Shown here one piece after another: positions 16,849-26,681 of a stretch of DNA of 64,000 nucleotides; within the stretch, counting starts at the first letter, position 1; each line of letters starts with the position of its first letter. The stretch comes from Pullichristensenella sp963930055 (GTDB lineage: Bacteria > Bacillota > Clostridia > Christensenellales > Aristaeellaceae). The DNA is taken from the NCBI GenBank assembly GCA_963930055.1, contig CAWVKS010000005.1:119150-183149 (forward strand), given 5' to 3'. The notes beneath the pieces were generated by a model, which saw nothing but the letters and a program-made list of their open reading frames with translations, was not told the DNA's origin and searched no databases. A program made the translations under genes and the position numbers.

Positions 16849-19223
16849 GCCTCGCCCTCCGGCAAAAGATATGTAGAAACAGAGACCGTGCCATCCTCGT
16901 ACAGCCGCGCCGTCACCGCGCCGCACTCGTCCGTGCGGAAAACGGCCGCGCCCGTCCCTTCCAGGCGTTCGAGCAGCGCTTCCGCGGGGTGGCCGTAGGC
17001 ATTGCCGCGCCCCACGGGGATGACCGCCGCCGAGGGCGAGGCCGAGTGCAAAAACATCAGGCTTGAAGAATTGTCCGAGCCGTGGTGCGGCACTTTGAGC
17101 ACGTCTATATCCGGCATTGGCCCCGGTTCGTCCGCCATTTCCAGATCGCCGGTAAACAGCGCCGAGGCTTCGCCGTAGTCGATGCGCAAAAGCATGGAAA
17201 CGGCGTTGGCGTCGCCGCTCGCCTCGATGTTCCCCGGCGGGTAGAGCACCGCGGCGGAGACGTTTTCCGAAAGCGCCACCACGTCGCCCGCCGAAAGCGT
17301 TGCGATCTCCACACCCAGCGATTCGGCCCTGCGCATATCCTCGAGCACGTCCGCGTCGGCCTCTACGTCGTCCCAGCCCGCGGGGATGTAGATCGTTTCC
17401 GGCAGGTATTCGTCCAGCAGCGTGGCCAGCCCGCCGGCGTGGTCGGTGTGCGGGTGGGAGAGGAACACCGCCTTTGGCACGAGGCCGGCGTGCGCCAGGT
17501 AGTCGTTCACCGGGCTGCCCTTCAGCCCCACGTCCACCAGGTAAGCGCGCCCCTCGGCCAGTACTACCGCCGCGTCCGCCTGCCCGGCGTCCAGGAAGGC
17601 GATCTGCAGCCCCTCCGGCCCGGGCAGCAGCGCCGCCACGCAGGCAAGCGCCGGCAAGACGGCCAGCAACGCGCGGCGCACGCCCTTGCGCAGCCGCGTC
17701 AGCGGCGAAATGGCCGCCACGACGCCGGCGAACAAAAGCGTCAGCCAGAGGGGGAAGGCCGGCAGCGCCACGGCGTTGAGCGGCAGGGCGGCGCACAGGC
17801 GCGTCAGCAGCGTCGAGCACAGCAGCGCCACGTCGCCCAGGGCGGCGACGAACGCGCCCAGCGGCAGCCACAAAAACGACAAAAGAAGCGCCGCCACCGC
17901 CAGATACATGCCCGCGAGTATGACCGGCACGATGACGAGGTTGCCCACCGTCGCCAGCAGGGGCAACTGCCCGTAATAGGCGATCACCGCGGGCAGCGTG
18001 GAGAGCTGCGCCGCCAGCGTCGCGCACAGGAGCGAGCCGAAATAGCGTCCCGCGCGCAAAAGCAGCGCCGAGGGCCGCACAGACCATTCCGGCACGCGCA
18101 GGCGGTCAAGGCGCAAAAGAGACGTCAGCGCCGGGGTCAGGCAGAGCATGCCCGCGCAGGCGGCGAAGGAAAGCACAAACCCCGCGTCGCTCAAATACAG
18201 CGGTTGCCAGAAAAGCAGCAGCAAAAAGGCCAGCGCCAGGCGCGTGAACGAGTCCGTCGGCCTGCCCGTCGCCTGCCCTGCGCCCAGCGCCGCGTACATG
18301 AGGATGGAGCGCGCCACCGAGGGCGCCATGCCCACCAGCAGCCCGTAAAACGTCACCAGCATGAGCGTCAGCCAGAACGCCCAGCGCCGGGGCAGGAACA
18401 GAGCCAGGAGTGCCATCATCGCCATGGCCAGCATGGTGATGTGCAAGCCGGAGATGGACAATACGTGCGTCACGCCCGCGCGGTCGAAGCTCTCGCGCAG
18501 CCCTTCCTCCATATCCCCGCGGTCGCCGAGCAACAGCGCCCGCACCATGTCGGCGCTGCGAGGGAACAAATCATCGATGCGCTCGCCCAGGGCGGTGCGC
18601 AGGCGGTGGAGCCACGCCGCGAAGCCCGACGCCTCCCCGGAAACGGTTGCGTCCGCCAATTCCGCCGTGGCATAGGCCGCCAGGCCGTTGCGCCACAGGT
18701 AGGCGGCGAAGTCGAACTGGCCGGGATTGGTGGCCTCGTCCGGCGCCCATAAATGCCCCGTCATGGAAACGCGCTGCCCCGGCGCGATGTCCCGCAGCGA
18801 CGGGACGTCGCCGCGCAGGTAGAGGCGGATGTCGAACCCCGTCGCCTCGCCGCTTACGCGCACGTCCGCAAGGCGGCAGGTGAGCCGCCCGATCTCCGCG
18901 TCCACAAAAGGGGCGTCCGCCACCGTGCCGGCAATGGGCACGGAGAACTGATCCTCCACCGAAGGCCGCCCGGAGACGGCGAGCGTCATGCGCGCCGCGC
19001 CGAGGAAGAGCGCGCAGGCGACCAGCAGCGCCGCGCACTGCCGGCGGCGCAGGTGCGAAAGGCACCACAGGAGCAGCAGCACGGCGGCGCAGACCAGCAA
19101 AACGCCCAGCGGCAGCCGCCCATCCCATGCCAGGAGCGCGCCGCAGCCAAAGAAGGCGGCGGCGAGCATCAGCGGGCGCGTGCGCAGCGCGCGCAGGGGC
19201 AGGGAAGGGCCCTGGCGCTTCAT
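16845..19223 (-). CDS. comEC: ComEC/Rec2 DNA uptake channel
   Basis: 792 residues with the full ComEC layout. N-terminal membrane helices and an OB-like extracellular domain (about 90-200) are followed by the competence core (VLSISGLHITMLAMAMM, LLVGMAPSVARSI, LSDAGFVLSFAACAGML). A C-terminal metallo-beta-lactamase domain carries HPHTDHAGGL and VPHHGSDNSS. ComEC forms the inner-membrane channel for single-stranded DNA during transformation. No comEA or pilus genes are present here. It is the middle gene of an MBL hydrolase-comEC-holA operon (adjacent stop/start at 19223/19224). Confidence 0.95.
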   Translation of the reverse strand: MKRQGPSLPLRALRTRPLMLAAAFFGCGALLAWDGRLPLGVLLVCAAVLLLLWCLSHLRRRQCAALLVACALFLGAARMTLAVSGRPSVEDQFSVPIAGTVADAPFVDAEIGRLTCRLADVRVSGEATGFDIRLYLRGDVPSLRDIAPGQRVSMTGHLWAPDEATNPGQFDFAAYLWRNGLAAYATAELADATVSGEASGFAAWLHRLRTALGERIDDLFPRSADMVRALLLGDRGDMEEGLRESFDRAGVTHVLSISGLHITMLAMAMMALLALFLPRRWAFWLTLMLVTFYGLLVGMAPSVARSILMYAALGAGQATGRPTDSFTRLALAFLLLLFWQPLYLSDAGFVLSFAACAGMLCLTPALTSLLRLDRLRVPEWSVRPSALLLRAGRYFGSLLCATLAAQLSTLPAVIAYYGQLPLLATVGNLVIVPVILAGMYLAVAALLLSFLWLPLGAFVAALGDVALLCSTLLTRLCAALPLNAVALPAFPLWLTLLFAGVVAAISPLTRLRKGVRRALLAVLPALACVAALLPGPEGLQIAFLDAGQADAAVVLAEGRAYLVDVGLKGSPVNDYLAHAGLVPKAVFLSHPHTDHAGGLATLLDEYLPETIYIPAGWDDVEADADVLEDMRRAESLGVEIATLSAGDVVALSENVSAAVLYPPGNIEASGDANAVSMLLRIDYGEASALFTGDLEMADEPGPMPDIDVLKVPHHGSDNSSSLMFLHSASPSAAVIPVGRGNAYGHPAEALLERLEGTGAAVFRTDECGAVTARLYEDGTVSVSTYLLPEGEA

Positions 19224-19931
19224 TTATATCCTGTAACGCTCCCCGAGGCGGGCAAGTTCCGCGGCGGGGTAGCCCCCGCGCGCTTCCTCAAGCAGCGCCT
19301 GGGGGTCGTAGAGCGGGTTGAGGTGCGTCAGCAAAAGCGCCCCCGCGCGCACGTCGCGCGCAAGCGCCCCGCAAAGGGCGGCGGAGAGGTGCGGCTTTTT
19401 ATCCGACCAGTCCGCGCGCGCAAGCCCGGCGTCCGCCAGCAGCAGGTCGCAGCCGTCCGCGAACAGCTCCAGCGCCGGGTTGAGGTTCGTGTCCCCGGTA
19501 AAGACAAACTTCGCCCCGTCGCAGGCCACGGCCACGCAGGAACCCTCCACCGGGTGCACGGCGGGGATGAAGCTCAGCCGCATTTCGCCCACGGCGATGT
19601 CCGCGTGGTCGAAAAGGTCGTAATACGGGCATTCCAGCAGCGCGCGCGCCCTTTCCGGCCGGCGGGGCAAAAACACGGGCAGCGGCCGTTCGCGGGCGGA
19701 GAACTGCAGGGCGTACTGCATGGGCAAAAGGTCGGACATGTGGTCAAAGTGCAGGTGCGAAAGCACCACGGCGTCGAGCGTTTCCGGCCGCGCGGCCTCC
19801 ATCAGGCGCGCCAGGCTGCCGGTCCCCGCGTCGAGGAGCAATTTCGTCTCCCCGCTGTCGCTCTCCAGGAGGTAGCTGGAGCAGGCCCCGCCGGGGGCGG
19901 GGAAGGGGCCGTTGTTTCCCAGGATCGTCAC
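19224..19931 (-). CDS. MBL-fold metallo-hydrolase
   Basis: 235 residues. The metal ligands are clear: HLHFDHMSDLL (about residues 79-89), a later FTGDTNLN and the C-terminal LLTHLNP. The overall pattern GNNGPFPAPGGACSSYLLE at the start resembles RNase Z/phosphodiesterase-like MBL enzymes of the YhfI type. Substrate unknown. The start is GTG 19931; a TATAAT lies 27-32 bases upstream at 19963-19958 on this strand, and only a weak ribosome site is visible. It is the first gene of the comEC-holA operon. Confidence 0.85.
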   Translation of the reverse strand: MTILGNNGPFPAPGGACSSYLLESDSGETKLLLDAGTGSLARLMEAARPETLDAVVLSHLHFDHMSDLLPMQYALQFSARERPLPVFLPRRPERARALLECPYYDLFDHADIAVGEMRLSFIPAVHPVEGSCVAVACDGAKFVFTGDTNLNPALELFADGCDLLLADAGLARADWSDKKPHLSAALCGALARDVRAGALLLTHLNPLYDPQALLEEARGGYPAAELARLGERYRI

Positions 19932-20145
19932 ACTAGATCGCGTGTTGCTTTGGCAAGATTATACCACGCCCCGCCACACTGCTGGCAAGCGGCAGCGCCC
20001 GCCCGCGCGAGGGATCCGCGGCGTTTTCTTCACGGGATATAGAGCCGTACGGCATAAATCTTCACAACATCTTAAGCCCTCCGCGTGCTATACTGTATGC
20101 CACGGCCACGATCGTGCGGCCGCCGAAAGGAACGGAGGAATGACC

Positions 20146-21473
20146 ATGCAAACCATGTATCTGGCATTGGGCATCTTTCTTTTGACATACGTATTGATGC
20201 TCACATTGCAAAAATACCGCCCGACGATCGCGCTTTCCAGCGCGCTGATTTTCATCGTGCTGGGCCTGTGCGGCGTATTCGACTTCCGGCCGCTCGACGC
20301 GCTGGCGGCGGTGGACTACAACGTGCTTCTGATGATTGCCGGCACGATGGGGCTGGTGACGCTGTTCATCGACAGCCGCATGCCGGCCTATCTTGCCGAA
20401 CAGCTCATTGTGCGCGTGCCCAACGTCAAGTGGGCGGTGACGGTGCTGGCGCTGTTTGCCGGCGTGGTCAGCGCCTTTGTGGACAACGTGGCCACGGTGC
20501 TGATGGTCGCCCCGGTGGGCCTGGCCATTTCCCGCAAGCTGAAGATCTCGCCGGTGCCGGTGCTCATCGCCATCGCCGTCTCCTCGAACCTGCAGGGCGC
20601 GGCCACCATGGTGGGCGATACCACCAGCATGCTCCTGGGCAGCTACGCGGGCATGAACTTCCTCGACTTTTTCTGGATGCAGGGCCGCCCGGCATCTTCT
20701 GGGGCGTGGAGCTGGGCGCGCTGGCCTCGCTGGTCGCCCTGTTGTTGATCTTCCGCAAGTACACGGAAAAGGTCGCCGCCGCGGTGGAGACGGAAGTGAC
20801 GGACTATGTGCCCTCGGCGCTGATGATCGGCACGGTCGCCCTCCTGATCGTCGCTTCCTTCCTGCCCGAGCCGTCCGACCCGACGCTGAAAGCCGTCTAC
20901 GACCTGCGCAGCGGCCTTGTCTGCGTGGGCCTGTGCCTGATCGGCATCGTGCGCGATTGCGTCCGCAAGCGCTCGGGCGGCACGTTCCTGCGCGTGCTCA
21001 AGGATCTTGACAAGGATACGCTTCTGCTGCTCTTCGGCCTGTTCATGGTCATCGAGGGCATCCGCGTGGCCGGCGTCATCGACGCGGCGGCCGACCTGTT
21101 CTACAATATCTCCGGCGACAATCCCTTCCTGCTTTATACGCTGATCGTCTTTGCCTCGGTGGTTCTCTCGGCCTTCATCGACAACATCCCCTATGTGGCG
21201 ACGATGCTGCCGGTGGTGGAGGGCATCGCGGCGCTGATGAACGGCGGCGCGGGCCTGCCGCCCTACGTGTTCTACTTTGGCCTGCTCACCGGCGCGACGC
21301 TCGGCGGCAACCTCACGCCCATCGGCGCTTCGGCCAACATCGCCGCCATCGGCATACTGCGCAAAAACGGCGAAACCGTGCACCTGCGCGACTTTTTGCG
21401 CATCGGCGTGCCGTTCACGCTCTCCGCAGTGCTCGCAGGCTACATCTACATCTGGATCGTCTGGGGCATCTGA
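20146..21473 (+). CDS. ArsB/NhaD-type ion transporter, one frameshift
   Basis: A membrane protein of about 442 residues with ten or more helices, of the citrate/arsenite/Na+-H+ antiporter (IT) superfamily. Both halves carry the typical re-entrant-loop motifs: FVDNVATVLMVAPV with AVSSNLQGAATMVGDTTSMLLG, and FIDNIPYVATMLPV with GATLGGNLTPIGASANI. The frame breaks near 20688-20691, where one G appears to be missing after CGCCCGG; adding it gives continuous FWMQGRPGIFWGVELGALASL. ATG 20146 is 7 bases after GGAGG. Transported ion unknown. Confidence 0.85.
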
Positions 21474-21542
21474 TACGCCCGGGGCGCGCGCCAGTTCGCG
21501 GCGGACGGGCAGGCCGGCGGTTTGCCCATCCACCGCCTGGCT

Positions 21543-22099
21543 TTACAGGAGCATGCCCGCCTCTGTCACGATCCCATCCACGGGCGCGTCGTGTGCCTCC
21601 TGCGGCACGGCGTCGAGCAGTGCCCGCCCCCGGCAGAGGCAGAGGGACGTCCCCTTTGCTCCCCGCAAAAAGCGGTCGTAGTAGCCGCCGCCATAGCCAA
21701 GGCGGCGGCCGCTTTTGTCGGCGGCGAGGCAGGGGACGAGTATGAGGTCGATTTCCTCCGCCGGCACGATGGCCGCGCTCTCCGCGGGCTCCAACAGCCC
21801 GTAGGACGCGCGCACGAGCGCTTTCGGAGATTCGACCGCGCGCGCGCTCCATGCGCCCCTTGCCCAAACAGCGCGGCGCGCAGACGCGCTTGCCTTCCCG
21901 AAGCGCCGCTTTGATGAGCGCGCGCGTGTCCACCTCAAAGCCGACGCTGACATAGGTAAACACTGTCCCCGCCGCCCGCCACGCCTCGCTTGCCAGCACA
22001 TGGCGGGCGATGGCGGCGTCGGCGGCCTGCCGATGACGCTGCTTCCCAGCCCTCGCGCGCGGCCTTCATCCGCCGCCGCAGGGCGTTTTTGTCCTCCAT
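21543..22099 (-). CDS. 5-formyltetrahydrofolate cyclo-ligase, two frameshifts
   Basis: The enzyme salvages 5-formyl-THF to 5,10-methenyl-THF with ATP. Pieces in three frames line up: MEDKNALRRRMKAARE at the start (ATG 22099 after GGAGGTGCCCC), then IARHVLASEAWRAAGTVFTY, then ALVRASYGLLEPA and the signature LGYGGGYYDRFL. The first break is near 22055-22062 (one extra G) and the second near 21838-21848 (one extra base in the CGCGCG run). Corrected, it is about 184 residues, normal for the family. It closes a minus-strand series that starts with pheS. Confidence 0.82.
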
Positions 22100-22134
22100 G
22101 GGGCACCTCCACGCGCGGTATTTTGCAAGACGGC

Positions 22135-22432
22135 TCATGCGTCGCCATTTTCGCAAGCGCCGTCATCCTCCGCCGGCGCACAGCGGCGCGCGATGCGCTT
22201 CGCCGGATCGATGGGATAGGCGCCGTCTGTGCGGCCGTCGTTCCAGGCGCGCTTTTCCTCATGCGGCGCGCCGCTGTTATTCGTCGCAGGGCAGGCGCCA
22301 GGCATGCGTTTCGTCGTTGCGCGCTTCCCCGTATTCTTCCCTGCCTCAAACCCCTCAGGGGCGGGGCCGGATCCGGGACTGCCCTCGCGGCTCTTTAAGA
22401 AGCTGCCAGGCGCCCCGCCGCTCGTCGAACAT
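22135..22432 (-). pseudogene. Possible small ORF, frameshifted, unknown
   Basis: This fills the 445-base gap between the cyclo-ligase and thioesterase genes. From ATG 22432 (AGGAGG upstream) the frame reads MFDERRGAWQLLK. After a one-base break near the CTTCTTAAA at about 22390-22398 it continues hydrophilic and Gly/Ala/Pro-rich (EGFEAGKNTGKRATTKR), ending with ACENGDA at 22135. Corrected length is about 98 residues. The good ribosome site and GC-rich third positions argue for coding, the low complexity against. No family recognised. Confidence 0.35.
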
Positions 22433-22544
22433 GGCGCTCATCCCTCCTGAGCGCTTTGGGCGCTTGCCCGTAAAACAGGCCTGCCGCCCGGACGCCCCGC
22501 GTTTCCGCGCAAGCGCCCATGGCGGCAAGCTGTATACTGTATGA

Positions 22545-22922
22545 CTATGCGTTTTTCTTGGCCTCGGCCTTCTCCAGAAAGCGCGCGCTCCTGACCGCCA
22601 CGCGCTTGTGGGTGGCGCGGCCGATGAGCCCGGCCTCGTCGAAGGCCTCGATGGTGAAATCATAGCCCCTGCCCTCGTGGGCGGTGAGCGTGGCTTCCGC
22701 CCAGACGCGCATGCCCACAGGCGTGGCCGAGAGGTGCTCGACGCTGATCTGCGTGCCGACGGTGGAAATGCCCTCCTCCAAGGTTTCAGCGATGGCGTTG
22801 CAGGCGGCCTGCTCCATCAGCGCCACCAGCGCCGGCGTGGCGAACACGGGAAGCTGGCCGCTGGCCATGGAAGCGGCGGTGTTTTTGTCGTTGACGACCC
22901 ATTCTGCGGTGCCGACTTGCAT
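22545..22922 (-). CDS. Hotdog-fold thioesterase (FlK-like)
   Basis: 125 residues. The pattern LPVFATPALVALMEQAACNAI, then VGTQISVEHLSATPVGMRVWAE matches the small FlK/fluoroacetyl-CoA thioesterase-like hotdog family, which hydrolyses acyl-CoA thioesters as a dimer. The C-terminus is Lys/Ala-rich. It starts 55 bases after pheT on the same strand. The natural substrate is unknown; most clostridial members are housekeeping acyl-CoA thioesterases. Confidence 0.85.
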   Translation of the reverse strand: MQVGTAEWVVNDKNTAASMASGQLPVFATPALVALMEQAACNAIAETLEEGISTVGTQISVEHLSATPVGMRVWAEATLTAHEGRGYDFTIEAFDEAGLIGRATHKRVAVRSARFLEKAEAKKNA

Positions 22923-22976
22923 TCTTCTATCCTTTCCCGGCGCGGGGAAGCGCCCGCCGCCCCGCGCCGCATGCAG

Positions 22977-25364
22977 TTACTTGCGAATTTCCGCGCCGAA
23001 GTTCGTCTCCAGCGCCTTGAGGATCTTGTCCATGCTCGCCTGTATCTCCGCGTCGGTCAGCGTGCGGTCGCCGGCGCGGAAAGTGAGCGCGTAGGCGACG
23101 CTCTTTTTGCCCTCGCCAAGCTTTTCGCCGCGGTAGACGTCGAACAGGCGCGCCTCTTCCAGCGTCCTGCCGCCGGCCTTTTCAATGCAGTCGAGCATAT
23201 CGCCGGCACGCGCCGCTTCCTTGACGACAATGGCGATGTCGCGGGAGACGGCGGGGAAGCGCGGCAGCTCTTTGACGCCGTAGATGGGCTTGGCCATCGC
23301 CATCAGCGCCGTGAGATCGACTTCCAGCACGTACACGCGGCCGTCGATGTCGAAACGCGCCGCCACGTCGGGGTGGATCTCGCCCAGCGCGGCAAAGCGC
23401 TCGTTGTCATGCGTCAGCACGGCGCGGCGGCCGGGATGGTAGTATACCTCGCCGCCCTCCCCGGCCTTGCAGTCGACGCCAAACGCCGCCGCCAGCCAGG
23501 TGCCGATCTCCTTGACGGTGTAGAAGTCCACGTCCGGGCCGTACATGCCCACGCAGAGCATGGGGTGTTCCTCGGGCAGCTCGCCCTTCGCGCGCGGCTG
23601 GAAGGTGGTGGAAAGCTCGAACAGTCTGGCCTCGGCCACGCCGCGGTGCAGGTTGCCTGCGAGCGTGTTGAGCATGGAAGGCACCAGCGTGGTGCGCATC
23701 ACCGAGGTGTCCTCGCCCAGCGGATTGCGCAGCTGCACGGGGTTAAGCCGCCAGTCCGCCGAGGGGATGCCCAGATGCTCCAGCCAGCGCGGGCTGATGA
23801 AGGAGTAGTTGAGAATTTCATAAAGCCCCATGCCCACCAGCTCGCGGCGCGCGCGGGAGATGAACTTCTGCTTGTCGGAGCGGAAACCGGCCATCGTCTC
23901 GGCGCGCATCAGCGTGGAGGGGATGTGCTCGTAGCCGACCATGCGCAGCACTTCCTCGGCGATGTCAGCCTCGGTCTCGATGTCCTGCCGCCAGGCGGGA
24001 GGCTCGCAGGTGAGTATGTCCCCGGCCAGCACAGTCTCGATGTTGAGGTCGTTTAAGATGTCTTCCATGCGCTCGCCGGGCACGGACACGCCGTTGAGGC
24101 CGCAAATGCGCTTGACGCTGGCTTCCACCACGCGCGGCTCGATGGGGTGCGGATAGTTGTCGTACGCCCCGGGCACGACCTTGCCGCAGCCGAGCATGTT
24201 CACCAGCATGCAGGCGCGCTCCAGCGCCTCCATGGAACCGGCGGCGCACACGCCCTTTTCAAAGCGGCCGCTGGCCTCGGTGCGCATGCCCAGCTTGCGG
24301 GCGGTGATGCGGTTGTTGGCGCGGTCAAAGGCCGCGGACTCGAACAGTACGCGCGCCGTGCCTTCGACGATCTCCGATTCCTCGCCGCCCATGATGCCGG
24401 CCAGGCCGGTGGCGTTTTCGTGGTCGGCGATGACCAGCATGGTGTCGTCCAGCACGTGCTCCTTGCCGTCCAGCGTGGTCAGCGTTTCGCCCTGCCGCGC
24501 GCGGCGCACGACGATGGTCTGGTCGCGCACCTTGGAAAGGTCGAAGGCGTGCATGGGCTGGCCCGTTTCCAGCATGACGAAGTTGGTGATGTCCACGATG
24601 TTGTTGATGGGCCGCACGCCCGCGCCGTACAGGTATTCGCGCATCCACTTCGGCGAGGGGCCGATCTTTACTTCATCAATGACGCGGGCGCAGTAGCGGG
24701 GGCAGTTTTCGGTATCTTCGACGATGACGGTGGCGTAGTCCTCGAACGCGCCCTTGCCGTCCTCCTCGACGGCGATCTCCGGCATCACGCAGTGCTCGCC
24801 GAGCACGGCGGCGCTTTCTCGGGCGATGCCCCACACGCTCAGGCAGTCCGGGCGGTTGGCGAGTATCTCATAGTCCACCACGTCGTCGCCGAGGCCGAAC
24901 ACTTCCTTCACGTCCGTGCCGGGCGCATACTCCTCCTGAAAGACGAGTATGCCCTTGTCGCCGATGTGCGGGTACAGCCCTTCCGGCACGTCCAGTTCCG
25001 GGCCGGAGCAGATCATGCCCTGGCTCTCCACGCCGCGCAGCTTGCCGCGCTTGATCCTGCCGCCCGGAAGGCGCGCGCCTTCCAGCGCCACCGGCACCAG
25101 CTGGCCCGCGGCCACGTTCGGCGCGCCGCAGACGATCTGCAGGGGCGCCTGATCGCCCACATCCACCGTGCATACGTGCAGATGGTCGCTGTTGGGATGG
25201 TCCTCGCAGGTGAGCACGCGGCCCACCACCACGCCGTCAAACTGTTCGCCGGTCTTGTCCACGCCCTCCACGGCGGTGCCGGTCATGATCATGCGGGAGG
25301 CGTATTCCTGCGGCGTCATCTTCACGTCCACATATTCCCGCAGCCATTTCATGGGAATTTTCAT
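22977..25364 (-). CDS. pheT: Phenylalanyl-tRNA synthetase beta subunit
   Basis: 795 residues, full length. Domains in order: N-terminal helix MKIPMKWLREYVDV, the tRNA-binding EMAP/OB domain (about 40-150), B3/B4 editing domain, B5 domain, catalytic-like core and the C-terminal ferredoxin-like anticodon domain (SRDIAIVVKEAARAGDMLD). It forms the alpha2-beta2 PheRS with pheS, which lies 13 bases upstream. ATG 25364 follows GGAGGG; a longer frame upstream overlaps pheS and is rejected. Frame intact. Confidence 0.96.
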   Translation of the reverse strand: MKIPMKWLREYVDVKMTPQEYASRMIMTGTAVEGVDKTGEQFDGVVVGRVLTCEDHPNSDHLHVCTVDVGDQAPLQIVCGAPNVAAGQLVPVALEGARLPGGRIKRGKLRGVESQGMICSGPELDVPEGLYPHIGDKGILVFQEEYAPGTDVKEVFGLGDDVVDYEILANRPDCLSVWGIARESAAVLGEHCVMPEIAVEEDGKGAFEDYATVIVEDTENCPRYCARVIDEVKIGPSPKWMREYLYGAGVRPINNIVDITNFVMLETGQPMHAFDLSKVRDQTIVVRRARQGETLTTLDGKEHVLDDTMLVIADHENATGLAGIMGGEESEIVEGTARVLFESAAFDRANNRITARKLGMRTEASGRFEKGVCAAGSMEALERACMLVNMLGCGKVVPGAYDNYPHPIEPRVVEASVKRICGLNGVSVPGERMEDILNDLNIETVLAGDILTCEPPAWRQDIETEADIAEEVLRMVGYEHIPSTLMRAETMAGFRSDKQKFISRARRELVGMGLYEILNYSFISPRWLEHLGIPSADWRLNPVQLRNPLGEDTSVMRTTLVPSMLNTLAGNLHRGVAEARLFELSTTFQPRAKGELPEEHPMLCVGMYGPDVDFYTVKEIGTWLAAAFGVDCKAGEGGEVYYHPGRRAVLTHDNERFAALGEIHPDVAARFDIDGRVYVLEVDLTALMAMAKPIYGVKELPRFPAVSRDIAIVVKEAARAGDMLDCIEKAGGRTLEEARLFDVYRGEKLGEGKKSVAYALTFRAGDRTLTDAEIQASMDKILKALETNFGAEIRK

Positions 25365-25377
25365 TTCTTCGCCCTCC

Positions 25378-26400
25378 TTAGCGGAACTGCGCCAGGAAGC
25401 GCAGGTCGTTTTCATACATCAGCCGCAGGTTGGGGATGTTGTACTTGAGCAGCGCGATGCGCTCAAGGCCCATCCCGAAGGCGAAGCCGGTGTATCGCTT
25501 CGAGTCGATGCCGCACATGTCGAGCACCCTGGGGTTGACCATGCCCGCGCCCAGCACCTCGATCCAGCCCGTGCCCTTGCACATGCGGCAGCCCTTGCCG
25601 TGGCAGCTGGCGCAGGTGAGGTCAACCTCCGCGGACGGCTCCGTGAAGGGGAAGAACGAGGGGCGGAAGCGCGTGGTCACGCCCTCGCCGAACAGGCGCG
25701 CGGCAAAGGCGTCCAGCGTGCCCTTGAGGTCGCCCATGGTCACGCCCTCGTCGATGACCAGGCCTTCCATCTGGTGGAACACCGGCGAATGGGTGGCGTC
25801 GGCCTCGTCGGCGCGATAGACGCGGCCGGGGCAGACGATGCGGATGGGCGGCTTGCGCGTGGTCATGATGCGCGCCTGCACGGGCGATGTGTGCGTGCGC
25901 AAGACGATGTTGTCGTCGATATAGAAGGTGTCCTGCGCGTCGCGGGCGGGATGGTTCTTGGGCAGGTTGAGCAGTTCAAAGTTGTAGTGGTCGTACTCGA
26001 CCTCCGGCCCTTCGACCACCTCATAGCCCATGCCAACGAAAATTTCTACCAATTCTTCCTGCACGGTGTACAGGGGGTTGGGCGCGCCGGCAGAACGGGG
26101 GCGCACCGGCATGGTCACGTCGATGGCCTCGCGCTTTAGGCGCTCTTCCTTTTCCTTTTCGCGCAGCACGGCCGCGCGCGCTTCCAGCGCCTCCTCGATG
26201 GCGGCGCGGGTCTCGTTGACCATCTGGCCCATCTTCGGCCGTTCCTCGGCGGGCAGCTTGCCCATGCCGCGCAGTATGCCGGTCAGTTCGCCCTTTTTGC
26301 CGAGCACGCTGACGCGCAACTGCTCCAATGCGGCGGTGTCCTGCGCCTCCGCCAGCTGCGCAAGCGCCTTCTCCCGGATCGTTTGAAGCTGCTGTTCCAA
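25378..26400 (-). CDS. pheS: Phenylalanyl-tRNA synthetase alpha subunit
   Basis: 340 residues with class II motifs (motif 2 PGRVYRADEADATHSPVFHQMEG; motif 3 GFAFGMGLERIALLKYNI). A Cys-rich insert CASCHGKGCRMCKGTGW near residue 255 is typical of many bacterial PheS proteins. The start is taken as TTG 26400, 7 bases after AAAGGAG, giving MEQQLQTIREKA and the standard family length. A longer frame begins inside the T-box leader. Expression is expected to respond to uncharged tRNA-Phe through the leader at 26432-26676. Confidence 0.95.
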   Translation of the reverse strand: MEQQLQTIREKALAQLAEAQDTAALEQLRVSVLGKKGELTGILRGMGKLPAEERPKMGQMVNETRAAIEEALEARAAVLREKEKEERLKREAIDVTMPVRPRSAGAPNPLYTVQEELVEIFVGMGYEVVEGPEVEYDHYNFELLNLPKNHPARDAQDTFYIDDNIVLRTHTSPVQARIMTTRKPPIRIVCPGRVYRADEADATHSPVFHQMEGLVIDEGVTMGDLKGTLDAFAARLFGEGVTTRFRPSFFPFTEPSAEVDLTCASCHGKGCRMCKGTGWIEVLGAGMVNPRVLDMCGIDSKRYTGFAFGMGLERIALLKYNIPNLRLMYENDLRFLAQFR

Positions 26401-26431
26401 AATAAACACTCCTTTTCTCCGCGACGCGCGG

Positions 26432-26676
26432 GGTACAAAAAAGCCCCGCCCCGGCAAGGGGCGAAGCCATGCTCCGCGGTACCACCCAATTTTGCGGCAA
26501 ATTGCCGCCTTTGCATCCCGCTAACGGGGGATGAGGCCGTTTCGCCTACTGCCAGTTCAGCAAAAAGGCTCGGAAGCGAACTTCGCCGCGCGTTCCGCCG
26601 CCACGCTCGCAGCAAATGCGCGGCTCTCTGAGGGGACGCGGCGCGGCTACTCTCTCCGTCATCGCCGTATCTACGC
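26432..26676 (-). promoter_or_regulatory. T-box leader of pheST
   Basis: On the minus strand the antiterminator T-box core GGGTGGTACCGCGG occupies 26487-26474. It is followed by a terminator (CGCCCC / GGGGCG arms around 26444-26466, six T at 26442-26437). The 5' part has the stem I start GACGGAGAGAGTA near 26661. A UUC triplet in GCGAAGTTCGCTTCC (26580-26578) is a good specifier for phenylalanine. Uncharged tRNA-Phe would stabilise the antiterminator and allow pheST transcription. Confidence 0.9.
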
Positions 26677-26681
26677 CCACC

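Noticed and set aside
15808..18087. A single long frame joining holA to the comEC region
   Set aside because: The real holA starts at ATG 16848 with an ATGA overlap; the rest is out-of-frame comEC.
22100..22545. A 6S RNA gene near the cyclo-ligase gene, as in proteobacteria
   Set aside because: No matching long bulged hairpin was evident, the lineage differs, and the gap is better explained by a small ORF.
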